Origin: Phytophthora hibernalis
Lineage: Eukaryota > Oomycota > Peronosporomycetes > Peronosporales > Peronosporaceae
Direction: 5' to 3'
Assembly: GCA_012656075.1 (NCBI GenBank)
Contig: JAAKBF010000244.1
Span: 434,001-498,000, forward strand
Length of the DNA: 64,000 nt
Numbering within the stretch: the first letter of the stretch is position 1; each line of letters starts with the position of its first letter. The notes under the pieces were generated by a model. That model was not told the DNA's origin and made no database searches. It worked only from the letters and a program-made list of their open reading frames with translations. The position numbers were made by a program, and so were the translations under genes. Below, in pieces: positions 34,145-45,632 of this stretch.

Positions 34145-35082
34145 TGTGGTGTTGTGATTCACAGAAAACGTCGTTAGTTCGGCTTCCACGCAACAGCACA
34201 ACAATTCGCCGAGTCAGGTCGGCAATGTTGGGCTTGCGCAGGGTTCCTTTCGGATCCCTTTGCGGTTCTCCCCAGCCGGGGTTCAGTTGAGTGTTGTTCC
34301 CAACAAGTACCAAGCTCCAAACTCTCCGGAGACTCTCCTGATCGGGGCAGTCTCCGTGCTAAACCCTGTGCCCTCCACCAAAAGATGGACGGCAGCGCGC
34401 GAGCGCTTTACAGGTCACCAGGCACAGATTCCGCCCAGCTAGGAGGTTACGTTGTCCTGGGTTGTGCAGACCCACCGGTTCGTCGCATTCGACGAGACTT
34501 GTCTTCGCTTGATAGCGAGAAGTGCCCACCCCGGGTCGACCTTGATCTCTTGGCGCTACCAGAAGGCTCCCCTACAAGCTATGCCTCTCGGGGAACGACG
34601 GCAGACATTATCCAGCCCACGCAGGGACTTACCGGAAAAGTGTACGCTGTTCTTGGACTAAGAAGATTCTGCTCTGATTGTTATCTCTATGTCTTCGGAG
34701 AGCCCCTTCGGGCCCTTCCTATGGTCTTCTATCGGTCCTATACAAATATCTAATGAAATGGAGTCGTTACAGATCTCCCTGCGACTCTTCGCTCGGCTCC
34801 GTCCCTTGGTGTCGAGCTGTTTACCTACCTCTCGGCGACTCTTCGCTCAGATCCTGATTTATCCCCCCGTTGGTATATCTCCTCGAGGCATTTTCTCGCC
34901 AAGTTGACTTTCGCCGAGTCCAACTTTCGCCGAGTCGATTATCGCTGAGTCCGTCCATCGCTGAGTCCATTATCGCTGAGTCCATTATCGCCGACTCTGT
35001 CCATCGCTGAGTCCGTCCTTCGTTGAGTCCAACTTAGGCATCCCTAGTGTAGGGTCACCAAAAACTAGATTTCTCTACACCA
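34145..35082 (-). mobile_element. family 1 Gypsy LTR (5' LTR of element B)
   Basis: 938 bp, bordered by the PBS at its left. It matches 26556-27475 in reverse. It includes the GACTCAGCGATAAT-type minisatellite (about 34905-35035). Its outer flank at 35083 is the antisense ORF of element C, so B inserted into C. Confidence 0.88.
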
Positions 35083-38000
35083 AAATCCGAACGAGACGGG
35101 AACATTGGCTGGTTAATCAACGCGTACGTGTAAGCCGTAGGCTCAAAATAGAGCTCGGATTCGAGATTCGGCGAAGGACCTTGAGCTGAGCGAGCTGCCC
35201 GCAGTCCGAAGCGCTCCTTCGTAAGACTTCTTGACGATCCGCAACATATCACCTCGACGCTTACGTTCAAGCGTCTACACCGATCACAACGCGTAAATGT
35301 CGGCAGACCCCGACGCGGGTTAGTCGAGATTCAGGTCTGCGTGTAAACCCAACAAAACACTTGAATCCACGATCCAGTGGTTCCTCTCCCAGAGAGCCAC
35401 GAAGATCTTGGTACGGGAATCTTGAAGTTGCGACTCGTCGAATTCCCGACTGTCGCCTAGAAACGAGCCCAGGCGTCGCAAATGCTAGCCAAAGAAGTCT
35501 TCGATTTCGCCGACTTCTTCTTGAAATGAAGACGCTGGCGGGCCGCATCAATCTCGGTCGCTAGTACACAAATTGGAGTCTCCGGGAACTTGGCGAGGAC
35601 TTGTCGGCATGAATGCGACGGATTGAACACATACATCCACTTCCGAAGACCGTCGAGAGTATTCGGTGTCGGCGCGACGCTGGACCTCCCCCTGACATCT
35701 TGCATCTTGACCGGAGAACGACACGCCAACATTTTCGTACAGCAACGAGCGGACCCATAGTGAAGGAACCCCACGTTGCGAGGCTGGCGCATTGAGGGCG
35801 TCTCCTGAGCCTCGCGCGCAATCGCCGGTGCTGCACGAGCGCGCTGCGTTGCTATTGGCAGCATCAACGGGACCGACAATTCCACTATACCAGGGGTCGT
35901 CGAAGGCAGACTCGGCGAAGGAATGTTTGGAGTTTTCTTGGATGACTTTGACGAGTGCGAATCCGTCGAAAGCTTGTTGGAAGCCGACGCCTTGCCTTTC
36001 GTAGACGGCTTGGCGACAGGAGCAACAGCCCGGTCCGTCTTGGGTTTTGAGGCCTTAGGTTTGGCAGTCTGAGGGGCCGGGACAAGCTGGCTCGACGACT
36101 CGGGGTCAGAACCATCAACAACCGATGAGGTCTTGACCTTCTTGGCGACCCGGCGAGAAGACTTGGGGGCAGCTCGCTTCTTCGACGAGCTCTTCGATGA
36201 AAGATCCGGCGCACTCTCTCGTTTGACGGCATGCGAGGCTTTTCGCCGAGTATCAGCATAGCTCTCTAGCTAGCCGCGTGGAGGCGCCCGATCCGAGAGA
36301 ATCACTGTGCAAGTCGTCGAAGAGCAACTGTCTTCGTCTTCAGCCTCGATGTCCATAAGAGAAATATCGACGGGATAGTCCGCTCGATGATCTCACAGGA
36401 GATCCAACCTACGAAGGTTGGAGAGTAAGCAGCGAATCGCTGGCTTGACTCGACGAGAGGTCAAGCTCAACGTCACCAGTTAGGAAAGACGCGGTCACCT
36501 TCGACGAGACCGACGTATGGGGATCGTCCAAAGCATCTTCGTCAGGGACGTCTAATTCGGCGAGCACAGCCTGAGTGATGCAAGCAGCATTCTTGGCTGC
36601 TGATCGGGAAGTACGGTGTCGGGGGAGCCGAGAGGAGACACTGTCGGGCTAGTCGAGGCCGGGACGGAAACGACGGAGCTCAGCGAGGGGGTTACCACAG
36701 AAGTAGACGAACTCGATGAGACCGCTGCCGAATCCGACTCTATCGACGAGTTGGTGGTTGCCCCAATTCCCGATACTGGGCTCGGCGAAGGACTTATAGG
36801 GGCGAGCGAAGAATCCGTGGCCAGAGAAAAACTCGCCAGCACGGCCGGCGAACTCGCCAAGTCCGGGTCAGCACGAGTCCGCCCCAAAATCGGCCAACTC
36901 ATCGACTTGAACCTCGGACTCATCGACTTCGACCGGGGTATTATCCTGACGAGGACTCAGCGAGTGTCGCTGAGGGTGATATCCGCTAGACTGGCGCGGC
37001 CAAGGTCAACCACCGGGGAGCGGTGACGACGCCGCGCTGGAATAGGCAGCAAAGACGCATGCTCGGCGACCACGTCTGCCCGAAGCAAAGTCGTCGATTA
37101 GTCGAAACCCTCCTCGTCATGCACGGGACGCTCAAACTCGCCGCGAGCAACGCTTTTAGACCGACTCTGCCGGAGTCCGACCGCAGTTGGATTCGATGGG
37201 TTGGAATACTGACGGAGGCGCTCGGCCGGAGTCAGTGCTTTTAGTGGTGCGCTCCTGAGCTGGGAAACCGAGCGGTGTCTCCGGCGACGAGAAGCCGACT
37301 TGGACCGCTTGTGGCACGAATTGCTTAACGGAGGCCCAGATGACACTGCGGAGAAAGAAGGAGAAACTACAAGCGCTACACCCACCGAGGTACTGTTAGC
37401 CGAGCCCGCCGAGGCAGCAATAGCTGACCCCGAAGATAGTCCGCTCGACCAGCTCGCTGGACGGAGCGAGAGGGTAACCTCGTACGGTCAGCGCGAAGAA
37501 CGAAGCTCAAGCGATTCTGGGAAGCGCTCAGCGAGGGGCCGACAGAGGCGTGGATTAATTTGGAGGTCCCGGGGATCCAACCCAGGGACATCCACGCCAC
37601 CAAGACCAGCGACGGCCAAGCGCGGGTCGTATATTGGATAACGACCGCGGTGAGCGATAATACGCTTCTGCCGTAGAACAGTACCGTGCAACAACTCGAT
37701 AGTTCGGCGAGCTTCTCCGAGAGCGTGGTCACCGCTTGAGCAAAGCTGGACCGGGGCCTCTTGGAGATGTCGATAATACAAAGGGGACACGTCGTGCAGA
37801 ACGGTGTGCTCCGCCTTGATACAATTATCTTCTGACTAAGACTTGCATAAGTCTGGTCGCGATTCTCAAGCTTGGCTTGGTGCTTCTGGATGGTCGCCTC
37901 AGCAGCGTGAGTCCTCTCGCTCTGTTGAGCGATGGTGGCTTGGGATTTCGCCTTGAGCTGATCGATTGTCTTGTTGAACGACTCCGCTGGATCAGTCGTG

Positions 38001-38593
38001 CGCAAAGAACCCGAGCGGTAAATCTCCAACTCTTTTGTGACGGTGTCCAGCTTGTGGCGCAAAGAAGCCGACTCAGCGATCGCGGATTCCATTCACTTGT
38101 AGCGATCACAAGCCACTCGCTCAGATTTGGCGAGCTTGGTCGAAGCTCGGCGACCTAGGCAGACACATCCGGAAGAGGTACAACATCGCGCTGCAGCGCG
38201 GCTAGGATAGAAGCTGGCGATGTTGCCCCGAGGATAGTCTGGCGAGTTGAGGTGTCGTCGGGAGGAGGCGAGTTGGTCAACAGGAACGATACCAGCTTAG
38301 CAAGAGCAGCGTCACGCTATCTCTGCTCTTCCTCCTGTTGAGCGAGAACTCGACGAATCCCAGTGAGGCCAGCGAAATCGCCTGCCGCGAGATTCGCCGA
38401 GTCATCGTCAGATTCAGCGAGGGTAGCTGAGCTACCGGGGATTGTCGCTGAAGAACCCGGGGATCTAGGTCGAGCCGCCATGTCAACCTGCTGAAGACCT
38501 TGCGTTGGGCGTCGGAGCTTGATCGGACCCGGCGACGGAAGATTCCGGCAAGCCCGGCGAGCTCGTCATGTAGACGGAATCCTGAGAATCCAT
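35083..38593 (-). pseudogene. family 1 antisense ORF, longest copy (element C)
   Basis: Reading on the minus strand, ATG 38593 gives MDSQDSVYMTSSPGLPESS, homologous to the MDSQNPVD starts in the inverted arms. After frame changes it continues with acidic and Ser-rich sequence, then a coiled coil near 37850-38090 (LDTVTKELEIYRSGS, AAEATIQKHQAKLENRDQ), a Ser/acidic section (36550-36920), a Lys/Arg-rich section (35890-36260) and a folded-looking part (RKWMYVFNPSHSCRQVLAKF, 35457-35885). The sequence still reads protein-like up to the LTR border at 35083. It is about 3.5 kb, many shifts, function unknown. It lies upstream of a 3' LTR (38984) and runs opposite to gag-pol direction. Confidence 0.5.
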
Positions 38594-38983
38594 CGACGAG
38601 TCGATCAGCGTGTCTGTGCGAAGAAACTTGGTCGTGGAGGAAGCGTGAACGACGCCTCAACAGCCGTACCCGAGGAAGACACTTGAAGAGCAAATAGGCT
38701 CACTGAGAAGAGACGGCTCGACGAGGCTGCGGCAGCTGTAAGGGCGCAACGAATGGCTGTCAAGCGCACACCCGCGGCACGTTAGATTGCCATTGGTGAG
38801 AACAAGCAGCATTTCAAACGCGGGAAGCGTACCAGGTCAGCGAAGGAAGCGGTGGCATCCTCGACATGCTTCCTGGAGGTGACAGCACTTGACTCGACGA
38901 GATTTCCAACCGAAGGAAGTTGGAGAGTGGATTGATGGTCGAGACACAAACCATCCTGGCTCGTATCACGCCCGGGGCTGTTT

Positions 38984-40017
38984 TGGTGTAGGAAAATCCA
39001 TATTTTGGGTGGCCCTACACTAGGAGTGCCTAAGCTAGACCAGTGGGTACATATCACTCAAGATGATCAAGAGGGTACACAATCAAGTGGGTACGCCGAC
39101 ATCCCACTCAACAGGGAGCGGACTTAAACGGGAGCCGAACTTAGCTGGACTCAGCGAAGGACGGTCTCAGCGATGGACGGACTCGGCGATAATCAACTCG
39201 GCGAAAGGTGGACTCGGCGATAATCAACTCGGCGAAAGTTGTACTCAGCGAAAGTTGTCTTGGCGAGAATATGCTTCGAGAAAGATATACCAACTGGGGG
39301 ATAAAATTAAAAAACAGGATCTGAGCGAAGGGTCGTCGAGAGGTAGGTAAACAGCTCGACACCAAGGGGCGGAGCTGAGCGAAGAGTCACAGGGAGATCC
39401 GTAACGACTCCATTTCATTAGGTATTTGTATTGGATGATAGAAGGAGAGTCCAAAGCGACTCTCGAAATGATATAAAGATAACAATCAGAGCAGAATCTT
39501 CTTAGTCCAAGAACAGCGTACACTTTTCCGGTAAGTCCTGCGTGGGCTGGATAATGTCTGCCGTCGTTCCCCGAGAGGCATAGCTTGTAGGGGAGCCTTC
39601 TGGTAGCGCCAAGAGATCAAGGTCGACCCGAGGTGGGCACTTCTCGCTATCAAGCGAAGACAAGTCTCGTCGAATGCGACGAGCCGGTGGGTCTGCACAA
39701 CCCAGGACAACGTAACCTCCTAGCTGGGCGGAATCTGTGCCTGGTGACCTGTAAAAGCGCTCGCGCGCTGCCGTTCATCCTTTGGTGGAGGGCACAGGGT
39801 TTAGCACGAAGAGTGACCGCTCGGGCGTGTCTCTGGAGAGTTTGGAGCTTGGTACTTGTTGGGAACAACACTCAACTGAACCCCGGCTGGGGAGAACCGC
39901 AAAGGGATCCGAAAAGAACCCTGCGGAAGCTCGGCAACGCTGACCCGACTGGGCGAATTGTTGTGATGTTGCGTGAAAGCCGAACTAACGACGTTTTCTG
40001 TGAATTGCAATTCCACA
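38984..40017 (+). mobile_element. family 1 Gypsy LTR (3' LTR of element C)
   Basis: Begins TGGTGTAGGAAAATCC and ends ATTCCACA. It is a diverged copy of 26556-27475, longer because of extra sequence near 39040-39130, and it also carries the ACTCAGCGA/ACTCGGCGA minisatellite (about 39150-39260). Everything between 35083 and this LTR belongs to the 3' part of the same element; its gag-pol is not present. 40018-40149 holds nothing recognised. Confidence 0.8.
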
Positions 40018-40149
40018 GTAATGAGCAAGTGAACAATTTTTCTCAGTAATATCTTCTGGCCATTGGTGGGTAGTGTCAAGGGCGTTAAACGTCTGTGGTA
40101 GCTACACCAATCGAGAATTATACAGATGCAAACTTTCACGATAACAAGA

Positions 40150-41015
40150 ATCAGCGTGCCAGCGTGCTATGGTTGGTGGGTTACATTCCCCGCGCGACAG
40201 TGACTGAGGCCTCGGTCGGGTATAATAAAATTCTCGGCCGAGGTGCGAACCCTCGTTTGTACCCATTTCAGTTTCGTACCCTTGGTCTTATAGAACCGGG
40301 TACGGGATCACATACGGGGATCGGTTCACACTGGATATTTGTATTTACGTATAGGACTAGCTATAGGATTGACTACAGAGGCTCTCAGAGCCATAGATGA
40401 ACAGAAATAAATCAGCAGTCTTTCCCCCAAGTCACCAAGGGTCAAGTCCGTCTTCGGTAAGTCTAGCTAGCTTGTCTTAGAGTCTGGATACGCTCGGCTT
40501 GTGGGATGCTGATAAGCGAGCCCAAAGTACATTGAACCGAGGGTTTGTTGCTGGTCAGCCCAAGAGATTAGAGTGGCCGAGTGTTGGGAGCGACGAGAAG
40601 CGTCGTTCGCCATATATTATAGTGGAACCGAGTGTTGGGAGCGACGAGAAGCGTCGTTCGCCATATATTATAGTGGAACCGAGTGTTCCATACACATTTA
40701 CTACCCGCCGAGGTTTTACCTCGGCAAACCCGTATTAGGCTAGACAGTCGGTACCCGTTCTTCTGAGGGACTGCGGGGTTCGCGCGAAAGCGCAATATTG
40801 CATCCTAGCCCTCGCTCGTGGCTAGTGGTGCATGTTATTGGGTTGGCCTAATACAACCTAGGTGTACAGAGGGTTCACATCCAACCCGTCGTAAGGGATC
40901 GTTCCTGGTCTTCAGGTTTGATCCAACGCCCGTTGACCTGACAAGAGGAAGCGAGTGTTGTTGGTGGGACTCATACTATTTGGTAGTGAGAATTTCTGTG
41001 TGATCCTACACGACA
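40150..41015 (+). mobile_element. family 2 Gypsy LTR (5' LTR of element D)
   Basis: The plus-oriented version of the LTR at 46034-46967, left border eroded, ending CCTACACGACA just before the PBS. It carries two tandem copies of a 51-bp module (40577-40627 and 40628-40678) with a GCGACG-AGAAG-CGTCG hairpin and CATATATTATAG, which looks like a TATA region. Confidence 0.85.
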
Positions 41016-41017
41016 AC

Positions 41018-41035
41018 TGGTGCCGCGACCCGGGA
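41018..41035 (+). other. primer-binding site, element D
   Basis: TGGTGCCGCGACCCGGGA, two bases after the LTR. It is identical to the site of family 1 element B. Confidence 0.87.
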
Positions 41036-41122
41036 ATTGGTGTAACCTTCTGTGTGTGTTGATTGTATAGGTTCTTACCCTAACGAGCATTCGAGAGAAG
41101 ATAGAAGAGAAGAAGAGAGAAG

Positions 41123-41780
41123 ATGGCGAAAGGAGCGAAGTCAGCGGTACCAGCAACACACATGAAGTCGAGCGAAGGACGCACCGAGGCTTCTGTGCGA
41201 TCTAGGCCAACCATAGCGACTACAAGCACTTTGGAGTCGATAAATGAACGCTCGGACAGTTTCTACGAGCAGATGGACTACTCTGAAGCCAAAGATGATG
41301 ATGAAGACGATTACCTAGAAGGATCGACAGCAATGTCCGAGGTTTCGGAAGCCGCTACCGTCTCAGCAGGACGTAGCGGAGGGGTGAAATCGCTCGCGCG
41401 GAACCTCACCGAAGAGTTGAACGAAGTGGTCGGTCCTGAACCAGCTCACGGGGACGACAAAAATGGACTCGGCGATCTCCGATCTCTGACGATAACCGAG
41501 GACGCGAGTTCTCGGTCGACCGGTAGTCGGCCTCTAGTTAATGGGGGCACTCCGACTGCCAACAAGGTTTTCGGTCGATTCATGGACGTGATGATGTCGA
41601 AGAGCAAGTGGATGCGGGCTTTCGCGCCAAAGTCCATTCGACAGGCCGTCTGGATGGAACTTGGAGTGTCCCGGTGGAGTCATGGATTATCCAGCAGGTG
41701 GCCGAGGACACAGTACAACTGTTCCGGGTTATGGGTTGTGAGCCGCAAGCGCTCCCACCGGGACGACCTTCAAGGCTACT
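41123..41780 (+). pseudogene. Gag N-terminal part, element D
   Basis: ATG 41123 starts MAKGAKSAVPATHMKSSEGR, close to the gag starts at 43959 and 57218. It continues through an acidic segment and FMDVMMSKSKWMRAFAPKSI, then shifts frame to VPVESWIIQQVAEDTVQLF and ends at MGCEPQAL, where the sequence switches to Copia RT. The rest of the element is missing. Confidence 0.82.
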
Positions 41781-41784
41781 GAGA

Positions 41785-42735
41785 CGCTCACTTCTGTCAT
41801 TCGGTTTGAAACCATTCGAGCGGCTATCTACTATGCAGTGGGCTGTGCTACAGTACGATGTCAAGACTGCATTCTTGTATGGAGATTTAGCTGAGCTGAT
41901 CTTCATGGAGCAGCCTCCCGGATTCCAGACTAACGGCCCTGATTTCGTGTGCAAGCTCCTGAAGAGCCTGTACGGGCTCTTCAGGCCCCGCACATTTGGA
42001 ATAAGACGTTACACGCTAAACTAGTGGCGATGGGCTTACACGCTAAACTAGTGGCGATGGGCTTTGAGCGTATGGACTCTGACTTTGGTCTGTACGCACT
42101 GAAGGAGAATGACTAAGTCAAGATGCTCTTGACAGTGTATGTTGACGACCTACTGCTGATGGGACCTCCCGAGCTTTGTGCTGAGCTTGCTGCCTCGCTC
42201 AAGGAGTCGTTAGAGTTGACGACGATGGGAACCGTGAAGTACCGGCTCGGTGTGGAGATCCTGATAGACCGACCGCGTCGGCAGATCATCTATTCGCAGC
42301 AGCAGTACGTGATGGATGTATTGAAAGACTACCACATGTCGACATGTAATGGGTGCGCGACACCTGAGGCTACGTCGTTATCCAAGGCAGCAGAGCTGCC
42401 TGAAACAAACGAGTACCTACCGTGAATTGGTGATATCGTTGCAGTATTTGGTGAGTGCATCGAGGCCGGACATTGCTCATGCTACGAGATATTTGGGCAA
42501 GTTCCTGGCATGCTACGATCACTCACATTACGCACAAGCCAAGCGGGTGCTGCGCTACCTGCAGGCTACGAAGGACTACGGACTTGTGATGAAGGTGACC
42601 GTGGGGACCTCAGTTGAACTGATGATCTACTCTGACGCTGACTATGCGAACGATCCTGAGGATCGCAGAAGCATTAGTGGCTACGTGACGATGCTCGACG
42701 GGAATGTGATCTCGTACGCCTCGAAGAAGTAGGCA
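41785..42735 (+). pseudogene. Copia-type RT and RNase H fragment
   Basis: Copia (Ty1) RT motifs QYDVKTAFLYGDL, MEQPPGFQ and CKLLKSLYGL are followed by YVDDLLLMG at about 42140 and the Copia RNase H signature YSDADYANDPEDRRSISGY (about 42630), ending SYASKK. Frames change several times. A 27-bp tandem duplication (TTACACGCTAAACTAGTGG start, 42009-42035 and 42036-42062) interrupts the RT. Gag, protease and integrase are absent. It is fused to a Gypsy gag at its left border. Confidence 0.9.
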
Positions 42736-43104
42736 ATCAACGCGATGAGCACCTGTGAGGCAGATTATGTATATATATGCTGCTGCCAGTGTCCAGATGC
42801 AGCTTGCTGCTGCAGTGACCAGACACTGACAACAACCGACCAGACTGCCGACAGATCCCAAACGCGATCATTCGCGTGTTGTTGCCACACGCGGCATCCT
42901 GGCTCTTGAGGAGCTCCGCCGTGTACGGATACTTGACGAATGTATCCAGAGAACTAACTACTGGCTGAGAGCGTTTAAGCCGCGCTTCACGAATGACAAC
43001 GTAGTATAGGCATTGGAGTAAATTACTTAGCTTTAGTATTGGTTTGCTGTGTACTTGTGTTAAACACAATACACTATCTGCCGGTGCTTCGGTGGTCCGG
43101 CAAC
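42736..43104 (+). mobile_element. probable 3' end of the Copia fragment
   Basis: Non-coding sequence after the RNase H, including TGTTAAACACAATACAC near 43057. It may be the 3' LTR, but no second copy is present in the window, so the borders cannot be set. Confidence 0.35.
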
Positions 43105-43154
43105 GAGGTCTAGCTTACTAGAGAACTTGCAGCCTGCGGCGCAAGCTAGACCTC
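43105..43154. repeat. 12-bp perfect inverted repeat
   Basis: GAGGTCTAGCTT (43105-43116) and AAGCTAGACCTC (43143-43154) surround a 26-base loop just after the Copia fragment. It may mark an element border. Confidence 0.7.
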
Positions 43155-43359
43155 ACCGCGTCGGATCACCGTTGTCACCTGTCGTGGCATTCTGCGTCGG
43201 CAATCACTTGATTTACGCGTTGCCTTTGCATATTGCTGCTAGCAACTTGCCTACTTATTGATTACTGTTACTACAATGACGGTTACACCAAGGAGTCGAG
43301 GCCAAGACGCCAGCAGCGTGACGCACACCGCGTCACACGGTGTCAAGCTCCCATTCTCC

Positions 43360-43959
43360 ATAAAGCCCAACTCTCGGATTTGGCGCGCCCACTATCTCGT
43401 TAGGTCACCCCCGTGGTCTTCAACGTCGAACGAACCTTCGTCAGACGAGTCATCGCGAAGATAGTAGTATCGACAAGGCATCCGATCTACTTCAGACACC
43501 AGCCGAGGACTCTATTGGCGGCAGGGGTATCCCAATTAATAGGAGGCCGGTCCCCACTCGACCGAGGATTCGCATCCTCGGCTATCACCGACGACCGCAT
43601 ATCGTTGGCTCCAACTTGATTGTCCCCGTGAGCTGGTTCGAGACCAGCCACTTCGTCCATTCCTCGGTGAGGTTTCGCGCGAGCGACCTCACCACTCCGC
43701 TGCGTCCTGCGGATACCACAGCGGCTTCCAAAAGCTCGATCATCGCTGCCGTCTCTTCCGGGTTATCTTCTTCATCTTCTTCATTGGCATCTGAGTAGTA
43801 CATCTGCTCGTCAAATTTGTCTGAACTCTCTTTGGTGGCACCAATGTACTTACATGTTAGCGTCACGAACGGCGAACTGGAGCGCATAGAATCCTCGGTG
43901 CGCATCCGCCTTGACTTCATCGGCGTTTCTGATCCCGCTGACTTCACTCCTTTCGCCAT
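43360..43959 (-). pseudogene. Gag fragment, element E (family 2)
   Basis: ATG 43959 (minus) reads MAKGVKSAGSETPMKSRRM and an acidic stretch (ANEEDEEDNPEETAAMIEL), homologous to the gag starts of D and F. Further left, 43370-43470 matches the second gag segment of F. The region between is deleted. With element D this makes a head-to-head arrangement (LTR-gag ... gag-LTR) around the Copia piece. Confidence 0.75.
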
Positions 43960-44046
43960 TTCTCTCTTCTTCTCTTCTATCTTCTCTCGAATGCTCGTTA
44001 GGGTAAGAACCTATATACAACCAACACACACAGAAGGTTACACCAA

Positions 44047-44547
44047 TTCCGGGTCGCGGCACCAGTTGTCGTGTAGGATCACACAGAAATTTTTACTACC
44101 AAATGGTATGAGTCCCACCAATAACACTCGCTTCCTCTTGTCAGGTCAACGAGCGTTGGATCAAACCTGAAGACCAGGAACGATCCCTTACGACGGGTTG
44201 GATGTGAACCCTCTGTACACCTAGGTTGTATTAGGCCAACCCAATAACATGCACCACTAGCCACGAGCGAGGGCTAGGATGCAATATTGCGCTTTCGCGC
44301 GAACCCCCGCAGTCCCTCAGAAGAACGGGTACCGACTGTCTAGCCTAATACGGGTTTGCCGAGGTAAAACCTCGGCGGGTAGTAAAATGTGTATTGAACA
44401 CTCGGTTCCACTATAATATATGGCGAACGACGCTTCTCGTCGCTCCCAACACTCGGTCACTCTAATCTCTTGGGCTGACCAGCAACAAACCCTCGGCTCA
44501 ATGTACTTTGGGCTCGCTGACCAGCATCCCATAAACCGATCGTATCC
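44047..44547 (-). mobile_element. family 2 LTR and PBS, element E, truncated
   Basis: A PBS variant (44047-44064, reading TGGTGCCGCGACCCGGAA on the minus strand) is followed two bases on by the LTR from 44067 (TGTCGTGTAGG on plus). The LTR stops matching after GTATCCA near 44547, where GGGCACATAG begins the PIF/Harbinger-bearing segment. Confidence 0.8.
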
Positions 44548-44769
44548 AGGGCACATAGAGAGATGGAAAAGGAGAAATTGGCATCGATCGTTGCAATTTT
44601 TCTGCGTCATCGAAACTCGCTAACTGTCGTCGGAAAGTGAATTTTCGATTTCAATCTGCAAGGCATGCCTGTTGCAGACCATAGAGCCGAAAAGAAAGAT
44701 AAAAGAGCGTATCATGACGCTGCAAAAGAAAGGACATTATGGATAGCTATTTGATCTACGAGTAGAAAC

Positions 44770-45632
44770 TCAGCGAGGCGACAGGTTGTTATTCTGGACG
44801 TGCTCCATAACTACCTGATGTAATATATGCCCATTTCTCACCTTACTGGTTGGTGTATCTTGTTCTTCTGCGACAGTAGCTGAATATTCGCGGTCTTTGA
44901 GGGCGCTGAATTCTCTTAGCGCAACACCAACGTTCCACAGGGCCCCCGCCTTTTGTACACGGTCGTCAATGCAGAAATTGTGCAATTTCATGCACGTCTT
45001 GATGACAAGACCAGTATGCATGAATTCGACCGGTAGATACCTTTGAAATATACACCATTTATTCAGGAGTAACACAAATGACATCTCGATGCGTATACGG
45101 AGTTGTGAGAGGTGGAGATTTTTGTCTGAGGCTGCGTTAAGATTCGCGTGAGTCTGTACTTTCATCTCAGGTTTTGTGAAAGGCACGATCATTGTTGACG
45201 AAAGCAAGTACGCATTATCCACAATCAAATATCGACCAAACGGGAGGTTTGCAATCTCCAGACTCAATGGTCACTTTTAAACGCGACACTGTCGGCAGTC
45301 TTGCCCGGCGAATCGATACAATAGCCAGTATATTTACACGAAGCATCACATATGGCCTGCACATTTATTCCATACGTAAGATAGTGACCTAAAAAAGCCG
45401 TGACGTCAGGAACGTCATCAGAGCTTAAAGCTTTAATTGCACAGAGCCAACGATCCACACAACCTGACATAATATTCTTCGAGCTCATTGATGCGAAAGC
45501 TCTGGCCGCTGATTCTATCGCAAATAGGTCAGATACAGGTGTAACAATATGGAACCGTGGGTGTGCACAAATGGCTTCCATTACTTCGACAACAATGGCG
45601 TAAACGGCAGACGTTCTAACGCTCGCAAGCAC
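44770..45632 (-). pseudogene. PIF/Harbinger transposase fragment
   Basis: Two minus-strand frames that overlap by a few bases (45632-45264 and 45267-44770) form one DDE_Tnp_4-type transposase. VDRWLCAIKALSSDDVPDV and AICDASCKYTGYCIDSPGK carry the first Asp region, and LPFGRYLIVDNAYLLSSTMI the second. LRIRIEMSFVLLLNKW and MKLHNFCIDDRV form the C-terminal core. The N-terminal helical part and the Myb-like partner ORF are not seen. It lies in a segment that separates a truncated family 2 LTR (44547) from another (46034). No terminal inverted repeats could be confirmed. Confidence 0.85.

Larger units (their letters stand above)
27797..35082 (-). mobile_element. Gypsy family 1 element B, RT and 3' LTR missing
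   Basis: Reading on the minus strand: 5' LTR (35082-34145), primer-binding site, gag, zinc knuckle, protease, linker, integrase, chromodomain, antisense ORF fragment. The RT and RNase H are deleted at 29970, and the element ends without a 3' LTR at 27797. Together with element A, every part of a family 1 element is represented. Confidence 0.88.
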
